A DNA stretch of 64,000 nucleotides from the NCBI GenBank assembly GCA_032158295.1, contig CM063256.1, positions 14,926,953 to 14,990,952 on the forward strand, in the 5' to 3' direction. Position 1 is the first letter of the stretch. Every line of letters starts with the position of its first letter. Of this stretch, positions 10,181 through 20,490 are shown piece by piece. The notes under the pieces are model-generated. The model was not told the DNA's origin. It worked only from the letters and a program-made list of their open reading frames with translations, and searched no databases. The stretch comes from Pycnopodia helianthoides (lineage: Eukaryota > Echinodermata > Asteroidea > Forcipulatida > Asteriidae). Position numbers and translations under genes: made by a program.

Positions 10181-10578
10181 GTGAGTTCGGTTTACTTAAC
10201 TTCTTGTACGAAATGAGATAAAAAAGTTTGATCAGAGAGAACGCTACCAGCAGTTGTTATATGCATTGGTTGAAAAGTCCAAACAGAAAATTCCAAACAG
10301 TGAAACAATCATTAACTCTTTCCTTACCATTGGCAACTTTACACTTTAGTCGACCAAGCTTACACCAACAGAAGCATTCAAGGTTTACTTTGCACCCAAC
10401 CCCCAGGGGGTGGAGGAATTGCATCAGATTCAAACGTTTTGGGGTGAAAAGATATCCAAACCATATAACTTCAATGGCAATCCTTTCCAAAATAGTTTAC
10501 ACTGTCAACAGCTGCAGTGTGTCTCACCAAGTAAGTTTTTATGGTAATTAATTTTTGAAGTATTTACCAATCTATCAC

Positions 10579-10725
10579 CAGGCCTCGAACTTCGCCACGG
10601 CCCCGTAGCAGCATTTGCTGTGGGTGCCCTTAAAAACCTTCAATACAAGTTCAAATTTTCCTCATTTGGTGCCCTTCATTTTGGGGAAATTGCCGTGCCC
10701 TTTTCAACACGAAGTTCAAGGCCTG
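10579..10725 (+). repeat. Dispersed repeat with CAGGCCTCGAACTTCG ends
   Basis: The unit starts CAGGCCTCGAACTTCG and ends CGAAGTTCAAGGCCTG, so its termini are inverted repeats. It contains GGGTGCCCTTAAAAACCTTC. An opposite-orientation copy is at 15331-15472. Confidence 0.7.
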
Positions 10726-10838
10726 TATCACCCTACCTTTTTGCCAGTAGTCAAACGTTAGTTGCATAATGTGTATCTTATTGGCTTCAGGTACACTGGG
10801 TCCTTATGAATAATTCTCCCTCTCTCTCCCCCTTGTAG

Positions 10839-11004
10839 ACCAATTACCGGCAGTTCTACAGCGCAACCTTCATTGTTAACAAGAGTAGACAAGACGCCAG
10901 ATCAGACTAGTCCACTTCAGAAGGCTACCAGTGGGGGCAAGATGAAGATAACTAAACGTGGCAGTGGGCACTATACCGCTCGCAAAGATGATGATGACGA
11001 TGTG
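10839..11004 (+). CDS. NUP153: NUP153 coding exon g
   Basis: The acceptor is CCCCCTTGTAG and the donor is GATGTG/GTGAGT, phase 2 to 0. It encodes KPITGSSTAQPSLLTRVDKT and SGGKMKITKRGSGHYTARKD followed by an Asp run. GGKMK...R...A.K with a following acidic stretch matches the vertebrate GGGKMRRERTRFVASKPLEEEE block. Confidence 0.9.
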
Positions 11005-11285
11005 GTGAGTGTTTGAAACATGTGACCTGCGTTTAATTTCACAACGAGTTATTAAAATGAACTCAAGATCAAACCAGATATGCCAACTCTCCCTGATTCT
11101 GCAGAAAGTTCCTTGAAAATAAACCAATCTTTCCATGTTCTGAGGAACAAATTTGAAAATCTCCCTGATTGTGGAAACTTTGTCCCTATTATGTTGAATG
11201 TAATTCTAAATATCTTCCTGATTCTTGTAAAACGTCTCCCTGATTGCAAGTTGCTAATGTTGGCAGCTCTGTAAGTATCAATCTT

Positions 11286-11671
11286 GAAGGTGCTATACAG
11301 GACTACTGGTGGAGCTGACAAGATAGTCGCTGACGGTATTAGTGTTTTGTGTGATCAACCATATAGATGACATAACAAACCTGTGATGATTTGGTTTTCA
11401 TCCGTTGTGTGAGTCAGAAGAAAATAGTGAAAAACAGTGGAACATTTTTCCAGCATGTAAACACATTGTCCTTAATTGTGGTTGAAACAACAATCAGCCG
11501 CTGCATTTTTTAAAAGGTTTTCAGATACTGTTTTCTCGATTATGACGTCATTTCAGAGGGAAATATTTTGCAGAAAAAAATGGTTCCAGTATGAACTTGA
11601 TAATCAATAACTTTCAGAATAAAATTTATAACTTTAATTTGTTATCCTTTCCACTTTTGTCTGATGCCTTT
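11286..11671 (+). mobile_element. MITE-like element, TATACAGGAnTACTnG family
   Basis: It shares CTATACAGGACTA, GAGCTGACAAGATAGTCGC, GTTTTGTGTGATCAACCAT and TTTCAGAGGGAAATATTT with the reverse complement of 60118-60482. The ends carry short inverted repeats. A partial copy is at 18117-18282. Confidence 0.6.
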
Positions 11672-12012
11672 AAATGCGAAGCAAAGGGTGGCACAGCACA
11701 AATCATGGTGATAAGGAACTGCTCATCTTAAGGTGAATCTTAGAGTTTTGTGAAATTGATACCTGCTTTCAAAAAAATGTGGAAAATGTCACAGAAGATG
11801 GAGACAAATTAGAATGTGCAATTTCCTGTACTCTTGAGAAGAATGAAATGATGGATAGATTGAAGTTTCTAAACAGTTTACTTTTCAGGGTATTTTCTCA
11901 GTGATACGATTGGTCCTTGTTACTTTACCCTTTTTTGTTTGTTTCTATGTAGAATTGTTAAACTTTTTATAAACACAGAGATGAAAAATGAATTTAATTT
12001 GTTTAATTTCAG

Positions 12013-12303
12013 ACATATGTCCCAGACCTACCCAATATACCACTTCCCCTGGGTAACGGCAAATCCCTGCCCTCGTTCAACTTCGGCAAACCCTTTTTAC
12101 CGGCGAAGGAGACGTCGTCATCCTCGACATCGGACGCAGCTCCTGCGTCTGTCCCCAGCCAGGGTTTCAACATTGTGACCTCCACACCAGCCGTCTCGGT
12201 GCCTGCAGCTGAGGAGAATAAGGAGGAGGAATTCACATTTGCTTCACCAATTCTTCGGCAGCCTTCGTCGACGATATCAGCGCCTGAAATTGAGACTACA
12301 GAG
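12013..12303 (+). CDS. NUP153: NUP153 coding exon h
   Basis: The exon lies between TTTAATTTCAG and ACAGAG/GTGAGT and is 97 codons, phase 0 to 0. It encodes TYVPDLPNIPLPLGNGKSLP, SFNFGKPFLPAKE, several Ser/Thr-rich segments and FTFASPILRQPSS. The pattern VPDLPxIxLP...LPxFNF is conserved with vertebrate Nup153. Confidence 0.92.
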
Positions 12304-12574
12304 GTGAGTTTGCTTTTGTACGAATGGCGGTGGGAATGCAGCATTTGAAAAGGATAAAACTTTCCACAATTAGAATTTAAAGTTAATCAAATTGATCATT
12401 ATTATTTATTTATTATTATTATTTTGTAACTAGCTCAGAAATGTAGATAGATGTATTAGGCTGAAAGTGCACCTAACAGCCACCTCTTTTGCTAGGATGT
12501 AAATTTTGAACCTCAAGGAAACTGACTGGAAAAATGTTAATTAACTTTGGGTTGAAAACAAAAAAATTGTATGG

Positions 12575-12730
12575 CTTTTGACTGGCACCCTGGACAAAGA
12601 CATTGACAAAATAGGGAGACTGCCAACATTAGGACTAGATAGTTCAGTCAGTCGGTAGAGCGCCGGCACATTTCCGGAGGTCGCAGGTTCAAGTCCCACT
12701 CTTGTCAATTTTTCTTTGTTCAACCCAAAC
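12575..12730 (+). mobile_element. tRNA-derived SINE
   Basis: A tRNA-like block (about 12631-12707) has an A-box-like stretch (ATAGTTCAGTCAGTCGGTAG) and a B box (GGTTCAAGTCC). It is preceded by ATTGACAAAATAGGG and followed by TTTTTCTTTGTTCAACCC. The same flanks surround the copy at 54.1 kb. The anticodon stem looks degenerate, so a functional tRNA is unlikely. Confidence 0.75.
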
Positions 12731-13012
12731 CTTTCTATTATGGTCCAGTACCAAATCTCTGCCAGAAAAAAAACTGTTTCTGAACAAGTGGTTTTCACTG
12801 AGATGAAAAAAATCAGAAATCCAGTTTTGAGCTGTATGTATTAATAATTGTTTCACTTTTCTGTTTGCATAATTTTGTTGTGCAACTTTTATGCCTATGT
12901 TGCAGATTACAAAGATTGCTTCAAGTGGGCTTGAGTAGAGTCCAGTTCCAATCTTCATCGTGTACTTTTTAATCCATTTGTAATTGTACTGACACGACTT
13001 TTACCTTTTCAG

Positions 13013-13253
13013 GCTTTTACATTCAGCATTCCCAAGAAAGCTGAAGCATTCCCCGCTCCACCTTCAAAGCCCATGAACACTATGAAGCCGTCTTCCATCA
13101 GCCACCCCCCTCAGACACCCTCCTTCATGGATCAGAGTCCTGTCAAGTCTCCTCCACGAGATACCCAAGGTGATGAAGAGGAAAGGGGAGGCTTCGGTAT
13201 CATGCCAGCAAAAACACTCAAGACTGGTAGTTGTTTAGAGTTCCTCGGACTTG
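13013..13253 (+). CDS. NUP153: NUP153 coding exon i
   Basis: The acceptor is ACCTTTTCAG and the donor is GGACTTG/GTAAGT, phase 0 to 1. It begins AFTFSIPKKAEAFPAPPSKP and ends GIMPAKTLKTGSCLEFLGLG. Both match vertebrate Nup153 (FTFSVPVAK; PAEILKEGSVLDILK) just upstream of the zinc fingers. Confidence 0.92.
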
Positions 13254-13378
13254 GTAAGTAACTAACTTCGTTGAGACTCCTTTTTTTGTTGTTGACATTT
13301 TGATTCAGGGAAAGCTTAGCAAAAGAAGAATATTGTGGCTTCACAGAAGCTAAGGTTTCACTTTGTTGGACTCCGCTT

Positions 13379-13752
13379 AAAGACACTGGACACTATTGGT
13401 AATTGTCCAAGACCAGTCTTCTCACTTGGTGTATCTTAACATATGGATAAAATAACAAACCTGTAAAAACTTGAGCTCAATTGGTCGCGAGATAACTATG
13501 AAAGAAACTATGAAAGAAAAAACACCCTTGTCACACGAAGTTGATGGTTGATTTCGAGACCTCAAATTCTAATTATGAGGTCTCGAAATCAAATTCGTGG
13601 AAAATTACTTCTTTCTCGAAAACTATGTCACTTCAGAGGGAGCCGTTTCTCACAATGTTTTATACTGTCAACCTCTCCCCATTACTCGTTACCAAGTAAG
13701 GTTTTATGCTAATAATTATTTTGAGTAATTACCAATAGTGTCCACTGCCTTT
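13379..13752 (+). mobile_element. MITE with AAAGACACTGGACACTATTG ends
   Basis: The left end GACACTGGACACTATTGGTA is matched by TACCAATAGTGTCCACTG at the right end, both beside TTAAA/TTTAA. The element is about 374 bp. An internal palindrome (CGAGACCTCAAATT / AATTATGAGGTCTCG) is present. A 3' remnant of the family lies at 43560-43715. Confidence 0.8.
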
Positions 13753-13992
13753 AAAGGGGCTGTGTCATAGTGTCATAGTATGCTTGCTGCTGGGCATGGA
13801 AACATGAACTCTCACCCAGTTACTACAAGTGCGCGCGCTGACCGTCACATCACAAATAAAAGCTTTAAAGGGCGCCATCATTATTGTTTTTCACGCGCGT
13901 GTGCAGTAACTGGGTGAGAGCTCAGTGGGTGAGAGTTCAGAATTCAATGTCTGGCCACAGACTCACCGTGATCGAGACAACACGGTCCCTTT
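13753..13992. mobile_element. Palindromic MITE-like element
   Basis: It directly abuts the previous element. The ends AAAGGGGCTGTGTCATAG and GACAACACGGTCCCTTT are imperfect inverted repeats. The interior GAACTCTCACCCAGTTACT is matched by AGTAACTGGGTGAGAGCTC, so it folds back on itself. Confidence 0.65.
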
Positions 13993-14406
13993 AAGGGTTT
14001 TTCTCTCTCCAGGCATACTATAAGTGTTTCATTATAATGTGCGGACCTTTCCATTGTTGATTAACAATTTGCGCTGGTTGGCATTATTACAAACTGTGGC
14101 TGTCTGTTTTTCGCTTTGCATTCATGGCTTTCCATAGTTTTCCAACCCTGGTTGGCAAAGTTTCAAGCTGTGATGTTGCATTGGAATGGTCTATTGTTAC
14201 CTTTGCCCACTCTTACACTAGGGGAGTAAATAATGAGCTCTCCAATCTGTCAGTAGTCCAAAATGTAGCAAACTTTGGCCTCGGTATTAGAAAACAAGTG
14301 GATCTAAGGTAAACACTTAGATAAAAACTGAGCTGTGTAATTTTCATTTGGGTTCTTGCACAATATATGGCTAGCTTTGGTATAAACCAATGTTATACTC
14401 TTTTAG

Positions 14407-15225
14407 TTCCATCCTCAGACACTACGTCGATTGAATCGACGACAGAAACCCCGACGAAATCTTCGAAGGACACGATAGAAGCTTTGGCTGAGAAGTTCAA
14501 ACCTCCCCCTGGCTCATGGGAGTGTGACACCTGTCTCATCCAGAACAAGGCTGACCACATCACGTGCATCTCCTGCCAAACTGCCAAAAGGCAAATGGTC
14601 AACTCGCACGGCATTCCCAGCGGCGGCGGCAAGGTTGACGTTATCGCCACAAATGACTTGCAAGCTCGCTTTAGACCACCGGAGGGATCATGGGAATGCC
14701 CCGAATGCATGATTCCAAACTCAAAAGACGTTAATAGGTGTGTAGCTTGCGAGACCCTGAATCCAGACTCGTCTACAAAAGCGCCACCTGTATCTACTAA
14801 ATCTTTAATGGACAAGCTCAAACCCCCCGAGGGTAGCTGGGAATGTGATACATGCCTTGTAGAGAATAAAGCTGATGCGTTCAAGTGTGTAGCTTGTACT
14901 TCAGCTAAACCAGGCGTGGCTGTTTCCAACAACCCAACAGCGTCCAGTAATACTGCACTTACGAACTCGAACGGTGGGAGCTGGCAGTGTGCGTCCTGTC
15001 CAGAGAAGAACAATGCTGGCGTCTTAAAATGCAAAGGCTGTGGTGTTCTGATGCCTACTTCGAACTCGTCTATTTCTACTGAAAACTTAATGGATAAGCT
15101 TAGACCGCCGCCCGGGTCTTGGAATTGTGATGTGTGTTTGGTATGTAATAAAGAATCAACAGATAGGTGTTTAGCATGTACAGCGCCAAAGCCTGGTAGT
15201 CAGCCCTCGCTCAATACACCACCAG
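14407..15225 (+). CDS. NUP153: NUP153 coding exon j (five RanBP2-type zinc fingers)
   Basis: The acceptor is ATACTCTTTTAG and the donor is CCACCAG/GTATGT, phase 1 to 1, about 273 codons in one exon. It encodes five zinc fingers of the pattern W-x-C-x2-C ... N ... C-x2-C, with Trp codons at 14517, 14691, 14838, 14982 and 15120. Fingers 1, 2, 3 and 5 are introduced by K(F/L)(K/R)PPxGSW-type linkers. Finger 4 (SWQCASCPEKNNAGVLKCKGC) lacks that linker and has PEKN where the others have a hydrophobic pair before Asn. In vertebrate Nup153 these fingers bind Ran. All cysteines are present, so the domain should fold. Confidence 0.97.
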
Positions 15226-15330
15226 GTATGTACACAGGCATTCTATTTGATTATAAAAAGCTACTCACTGCTGGATGAGTCCTTAGAGCCTTTCTGTCAA
15301 ACCAACCGATTATCTTAGCGTAATGTTTTA

Positions 15331-15472
15331 CAGGCCTCGAACTTCGTGTGCCAAAGTGCACGGCAATTTCCCCAAAATGAAGGGCACCCAATGAGGAAAA
15401 TTTGAATTTGTATTGAAGGTTTTTAAGGGCACCCACAGCAATTGCCGTGCTGTGGCGAAATTCGAGGCCTGG
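15331..15472 (-). repeat. Dispersed repeat, inverted copy of 10579-10725
   Basis: It starts CAGGCCTCGAACTTCG and ends CGAAATTCGAGGCCTG and contains GAAGGTTTTTAAGGGCACC, the reverse complement of the first copy. Confidence 0.7.
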
Positions 15473-15741
15473 TTTTATCTCGAACAGCAAATTGAAAGTC
15501 CAAATCAAGCATCGGGTTTGTTTGCCAAGATCAAAACATGGCTGTACAAGATTTGTGAATATTTACTTTTATATGATGCTTCATTGTTCATTGAACTGCC
15601 ATTGTGAAAAACATTAAGCCACTGATTGAGTTCAACTTGTTGGATGTGATGCAAGTTTCCTATATTTTGGTATGTTTAATCATTCTTGTTTAGTACCAAT
15701 GCTGACCAAATGTTCAGCTGTTGCAACAGGACTGTATAGAT

Positions 15742-15829
15742 TTACTCTGGACGGCAGGCCGAAGGCCAGTGATTTTAGTGTTGGGCCAGTAAACTTACAA
15801 CTGGACAAGTTCAGCGGTCTTGTGTTTTT
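15742..15829 (-). repeat. Dispersed repeat, inverted copy of 6087-6175
   Basis: Contains TTTACTCTGGACGGCAGGCC, GCCAGTGATTTTAG and GGACAAGTTCAGCGGTCTTG, the reverse complements of blocks at 6.1 kb. Confidence 0.5.
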
Positions 15830-15838
15830 CATGCAATA

Positions 15839-16203
15839 TTAACCCTCCTACTGTCAGTGACTCTTGGCAACATATTCCAGTGAGTTGACCAACCATTTGA
15901 AACCATTCGACTGCCAAGGTTGTGTACGGTGGCACAACTGTGCACAGAACTAACTGTGTACTGTGTACATGCACTCCCTCATGGTATCATATTGCAGGCC
16001 GGCATAGTTGATCTATCATTCAAAACCACAGTGAATGTTATTGAATGGTCAGACAGCAAGAGGGTGGCATAACTGTGCACAGAACTAACTGTGTACTGTG
16101 TACATGCATTCCCTCATGGTATCATATTGCAGGCCGGCATAGTTGATCTATCATTCAAAACCACAGTGAATGGTATTGAATGGTCAGACAGCAAGAGGGT
16201 TAA
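15839..16203 (+). mobile_element. MITE-like element, TTAACCCTCCTACTGTC family, with internal duplication
   Basis: Compared with the 3862-4090 copy, this element has a second copy of its right-hand 135 bases: GGCA(C/T)AACTGTGCACAGA starts at 15931 and again at 16066. It ends with GACAGCAAGAGGGTTAA at 16203. Confidence 0.75.
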
Positions 16204-16598
16204 AAGATGTTCAATTGTTGACTTTGAGCCTGATAAATATCTTTCAATTCTGTTGAGTATCGAAGTTTACTCTTCTCAAAAAACAAACCAAAAAAGTTTT
16301 GATTTGAAAGCTGAGTTGTCATTTTGATTCTGTTTTTTTTCTCTTCTTCTTTTTTTCTTTTTTTTTCCCTTCTCATTTTGAATCTAGTCTTGTGAAAAAA
16401 AAATCTGGTCTAGTAAACATTTTGAGCTACAAGCCCTGCAGTCTTGTGGATTTTTCCCCTTAAATTTGAGCCCTTTACAATATTTCTGACTGTTATTGGT
16501 TATCAACATTTGAATGTTTGTTTTGCACTTGGTTTTGTACTTGATGACAAGACCTAACTCCTAATTTCTTTGTGTGTTCATATTTCTCTACTATTTAG

Positions 16599-17721
16599 CG
16601 TCAGTATTTAAATTCGGTAGCCAGTCATACTCAAGCCCCAGCTCAACTACTGGGGACTACCAATTTGGTGGGGCAACCTCAAGTGCGAATTTTGGTGCAG
16701 GTCCGACGAAGGGCTTCAATATACCTACAGGTGGAGTAACATTTGGGAGCCAAAATGCAACTACAGGACTAACATTCGGTTCACAAAAAGACAGCCCTGC
16801 TTCTGGGTTTCAGTTCGGGTCAAACTCTGAGGGAAAGACGAACTCATTGCCATCGGCCGATACTGTACAATTTGGTTCGGTCAAAGCAAGTAAAACATTT
16901 GGTGCACCAATACCAAGTGGGTCCTTGTCAACAAAAGAGGATAAGCCGGCAGTTAGTGCTAGCTTCCAATTCGGGGATGGAACAACAACAACAACAACAA
17001 CAACAACAAAAGCAGCCGACACGGTACCTCAAAATGTGGACCCATTCAAGTCGGCAGAACCAAGCAAAACTGCTTTTGGAGCTGGAGGAGTGATGGTGAA
17101 TGCCGCCCCTGCATCAACCCAAGAAACGGACAACGCACAACCAAAGGCAGCTTTTTCATTTGGTGCAAACAAGGCTGCAACCTCCACACTAAAGTTTAGT
17201 GCCGCTGTCACAGAACCAAAGCAAACATCAGCCCCTATTAGCACGTTTGCGTTTGGCGCAAAAGCGCCGTCAGACAACAACCCACCTAAAAGACCATCGA
17301 CCTTCAACTTTAGTGCTAGTTCCAATCCACCTTCTTCAGAGTCGCAGCAATCAACAGGTAAAGCAGTCTTCAAATTGGATGCCACACCATCATCGGACAC
17401 TAAAGATGAGCCCAACCCATCGGGCAGTAGTGCGGGATTTAGCTTTGGGAGCACGGCTAATGCCATTAATAAGACAACGCAGCCAACACCTCATCAAAAC
17501 AATATGCCACCTGCGTATTCGTTTGGACAGTCCAATGCAGGCTCTGATGAGGCCGGTACAGGTGGTCCACTTGCTAAGGGAGGTGTTACATTCGGTTCAT
17601 CCGTCAAACAGACATCGGCTCCAGAGAGCAAATCTTCCTTCTCATTTGGAGGTACTCCAGGTCAGACTGCAACCCAGCCAGCCTCGACCACCTTTGTTTT
17701 TTGGTGGCGCTGATAACAAAG
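16599..17721 (+). CDS. NUP153: NUP153 coding exon k (FG-repeat region; probable 1-base insertion)
   Basis: The acceptor is CTACTATTTAG, entering in phase 1. The exon encodes a long FG domain with about 17 FG units (FKFGS, YQFGG, VTFGS, LTFGS, FQFGS, FSFGA, FAFGA and others) and a Thr run from ACA repeats near 16981-17010. FG repeats bind importins and exportins. Near the end the frame reads TTFVFWWR and stops. Removing one T from the T6 run at 17697-17702 would instead read TTFVFGGADNK into AAAG/GTTTGC in phase 1, as the next exon requires. A second phase-1 donor, CCAG/GTCAGA at 17661, would avoid the problem by ending the exon at 17660. Confidence 0.9.
16981..17010 (+). repeat. Coding ACA microsatellite (Thr run)
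   Basis: About nine consecutive ACA triplets encode a Thr tract within the FG domain. The length may vary between alleles. Confidence 0.85.
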
Positions 17722-18116
17722 GTTTGCTAATTAATTTAATCTTTAGACCATGTCACCGGTGACATCACATGTTTACAAAAGAGCCACTGAGCTTGGACTG
17801 CCTGCAGGCAGGATTTGTACACTGCTCAGAACATAAAATCTTACATTTCAAAAGATGGCACTGTCTGTTTTTTACAAACTTTTGATAGGAAAAATGGGAC
17901 ACTTGTTCAGCTGTTAGTTTTGTAACATGTATGCTCTTGACTTCATGTGGAAATTATGACACAAAATGTAAAAGTGACCAGTGTAGTATCTTGCCTGCCA
18001 GGAAATGCCCTAGAATTTACAAGGTCACTCTCTTTGGTAAACAAAGGTTACATGGTTTATGAGAAGTTCAGTGAAGGCAAGTTGGGGGAACATTTTTCCT
18101 ATTGACCCCTATTGAC

Positions 18117-18282
18117 CGCATTTTCAACATGTACACACATTGTCCTTAATTGTGGTTGTAACAACCAAAATCAGCTGTTGCATTGTTTTAGGCTATCAGA
18201 TACAGTTTTCTTGAATATGACTTCATTTCAGAGGGAAATATTTCACCGAAAAAAATGGTTCTTGCAGGAACTTCATAATCAG
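18117..18282 (+). repeat. Partial copy of the 11286-11671 element
   Basis: ACACATTGTCCTTAATTGTGG and TTTCAGAGGGAAATATTT match the middle of the 11.3 kb element. Confidence 0.55.
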
Positions 18283-18290
18283 TTAGCTTT

Positions 18291-18622
18291 AAAGGAACAT
18301 TACAGAAGCACTTTATGTAATCCACCATATACATAAACTGACAAACCTGTAGAAGTTTGAGATCGATCGGCCATCTGGGTCACGAGAAAATAGTGAAAAA
18401 CCGATTACACATTTGCATGAAATCATATAGATTCAACAAATGAATAAAACGCTCACTGAGTGATAAACTCCAATCGGAAAATTAGTTTATTCATTTCTCA
18501 TCAAATATGGCATTTCATACAGAAATATTTCAAGGGATGTTTTCTACTAAGTTTTATGTAAATCTGTGATCAAAAGTATATTTTACAAGTTTTTTCCTTA
18601 CCAATTCTGTATAACACCTTTA
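18291..18622 (-). mobile_element. MITE, AAAGGAACATTACAG family (copy A, internally deleted)
   Basis: The left end is AAAGGAACATTACAG and the right end is CCAATTCTGTATAACACCTTT. About 40 bases next to the left end are missing compared with the other copies. The core shares GAGATCGATCGGCCATCTGG and AAAACGCTCACTGAG with them. Its right end lies 38 bases before the next NUP153 exon. Confidence 0.8.
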
Positions 18623-18660
18623 AATAAAAGGCTTTTGTTACAACTGAATTTCTTCAACAG

Positions 18661-18759
18661 TTGAAACTCAATCCAAGCCCAATGGGGGTTTAACCTTTGG
18701 AACACCAAGCCAGAGTGCAGCGTCATCACAACCCAATGATCAGTTTACATTCAGAGCAG
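18661..18759 (+). CDS. NUP153: NUP153 coding exon l (FG region)
   Basis: The exon lies between TTCTTCAACAG and GAGCAG/GTAACT, phase 1 to 1. It encodes VETQSKPNGGLTFGTPSQSA and SSQPNDQFTFRA. The intron side of its acceptor is only 38 bases from a MITE end. Confidence 0.85.
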
Positions 18760-19059
18760 GTAACTATGAAAAAAGAATCAGTGTATAGTCCCTTCCCCTC
18801 CATATAGCCCTATCACAGAAAAGAATTGCTGCTATTTTATTATCTTGTGGTCTGGTGAATTAACTTTTAAATTGATTTTCGGACTTAATTATTTGTTAAA
18901 TTTTTGTAATACTTGTTCTAAGCCTTGATGCCAACAGGGATGAGATTCTTCTGGCTTAAAATTTCAGTTCTGATTTTCGGCCTTGGGTGTTTGTTTAAAA
19001 AAAAAATCAAACTTTAATAATTTTTTGTTTTAAAAACGAAACGTCAAAGTATATAATTT

Positions 19060-19521
19060 GTTGAGAAATGGTTCGAATAAAGGGCCGCGAAACCGAACTA
19101 TTGCGATCACGATGTACACGACGCGAACAGTCACAGACACTTGCTCCGACCAGCGTCACAAAAATGTGTCGCATAATTTTCCATGAATGGGTTTCTAATC
19201 TTCGTTTCTAATCTGTCGGACTACTTTGCATGCAAGATAAAGAAAGAACCATCGCACGCTTCAATGCAGTAGAATGAGAGCATATTTCTGTTGGCGAAAT
19301 TCCAATACTCGAGGAACCACTTGCTCGAGTCCACTGATTTTATAACCTCAACCAGTGTTTAAAAGAAACAAATCAGTTGAACTGCACAACACTGCAACTC
19401 TTTACCTCGCCCGTCTGTAACAAATTGGTCGGCCAGGGTGACTTTGGTTATAGTGGTCCCCCATCTGTGGAACAAACTCCCTCCAGAAGCCCGTCAGTCT
19501 GACTCACGGATGAATTTTAAA
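19060..19521 (+). mobile_element. LINE 3' remnant (left part)
   Basis: A decayed reverse-transcriptase-encoding element is suggested by a stretch near 19.45-19.52 kb. With one frame change it reads as a GP(H/P)LWNKLPPEARQSDS-like motif, typical of the C-terminal tail of non-LTR retrotransposon ORF2 proteins. The match continues after the MITE at 20190. The left boundary is uncertain. Confidence 0.5.
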
Positions 19522-20189
19522 GGGACATGTTGCCTTGGATTGGGCGCTTTGGACTGTAAAAAGCGTTTGTTATGAAATGAATATGGCTGGAAAGATGTAT
19601 TAAAAGTAGAATATAATGATCCACACAAATAGAGTTCGAAATTGCATGGTTTTTCTTTTACTTCTTCATAGCTCAGTCTGCCATTTTGTGGAGTCAACAA
19701 TTTGGTTCTACAAAATGGCGGACCATGTTAGTTCACGAAGTAAAAGGAAAACCACACATGTTTAGGCATATTTGTGTGGATTATTACATTCTACTTTTAA
19801 CTCTTTCGCTCCGGAATAGAATTTTCGAATTTCGCGCGGTTTGTACGAAATAAATTATTGACGCCGCCATCTAATGTGTCAATAATACCCTTGGCGCGAT
19901 GGAAAGCCAAAGGCAGCGACTCAAAGCCGCTGCAACTAGGGTCAGAGGTCATCCAGATGGCAACACGGCATAAATTATGTAAAAAAGGCACACGTCACGG
20001 GGATGCCCCGAGTATCTACAGTGACGTCAACGAGCCGCTCACAGCGGCTTTCCGTAGGGAACGGGACATTTCTGTGAGTCGCTGTGAGCGGCTCGCCAGA
20101 GCAAAAGAGTTCAACATCTCTCCAACCATATTCCATTCATAAGAACGCTTTTTATAGTCCAAAGCGCCCAATCCATGGCAACATGTCCC
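19522..20189. mobile_element. MITE with ~50-bp inverted ends, inserted in a LINE and carrying a second element
   Basis: The left end (GGGACATGTTGCCTTGGATT, GGGCGCTTTGGACTGTAAAA) is matched in reverse at the right (TTTTATAGTCCAAAGCGCCC, AATCCATGGCAACATGTCCC). TTAAA flanks both sides, compatible with a target duplication. Its outer body (TAGAATATAATGATCCACAC) is also self-complementary. A related left half is at 37.1 kb. A distinct palindromic unit occupies 19800-20115. Confidence 0.8.
19800..20115. mobile_element. Nested palindromic element with GC-rich hairpin
   Basis: The ends AACTCTTTCGCTCCGG and GCCAGAGCAAAAGAGTT are inverted repeats. The interior contains GAGCCGCTCACAGCGGC and, about 40 bases on, GTCGCTGTGAGCGGCTC, which can form a strong stem. 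It interrupts the body of the enclosing MITE. Confidence 0.65.
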
Positions 20190-20330
20190 TTAAAGAAACT
20201 CTTCAGGACAGAACTATTCAGTGCTCATTAATTTGTCCGGGTTCCGTGGTGTCCTTGATCTAGCTTTGTTTTGGATATGTGTGCTCTATAAGAATTTATT
20301 ATCATTGAGCCAGTGATTTTTCACAGCTTT
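20190..20330 (+). mobile_element. LINE 3' remnant (right part)
   Basis: Directly after the MITE the frame continues as KETLQDRTIQCSLI, which joins to RQSDSRMNFK on the other side. The region ends in simple AT-rich sequence. Confidence 0.45.
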
Positions 20331-20349
20331 TTTTCTGTTTGTCCATCAG

Positions 20350-20490
20350 CAACCAACTCTAACAAGCCCGGGGGTTTCAACTTCTCATCATCGGTAAACC
20401 AGACTGCTGCACCAACCACAGGTGGTTTTCAGTTTGGAGCGGCAGCACCTGCAACGAAAGTCAAGGAAAATGCTCCACCAGCATACGCAG
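20350..20490 (+). CDS. NUP153: NUP153 coding exon m (FG region)
   Basis: The exon lies between TTGTCCATCAG and TACGCAG/GTACAG, phase 1 to 1. It encodes ATNSNKPGGFNFSSSVNQTA and TTGGFQFGAAAPATKVKENA. Confidence 0.87.

Noticed and set aside
12631..12707. tRNA gene
   Set aside because: It has A- and B-box sequence but is embedded in a unit shared with 54.1 kb and has a poor anticodon stem. It is called a tRNA-derived SINE.
14393..15034. 213-codon minus-strand open frame opposite the zinc-finger exon
   Set aside because: It is a shadow of the strongly coding + strand; the peptide has no recognisable feature.
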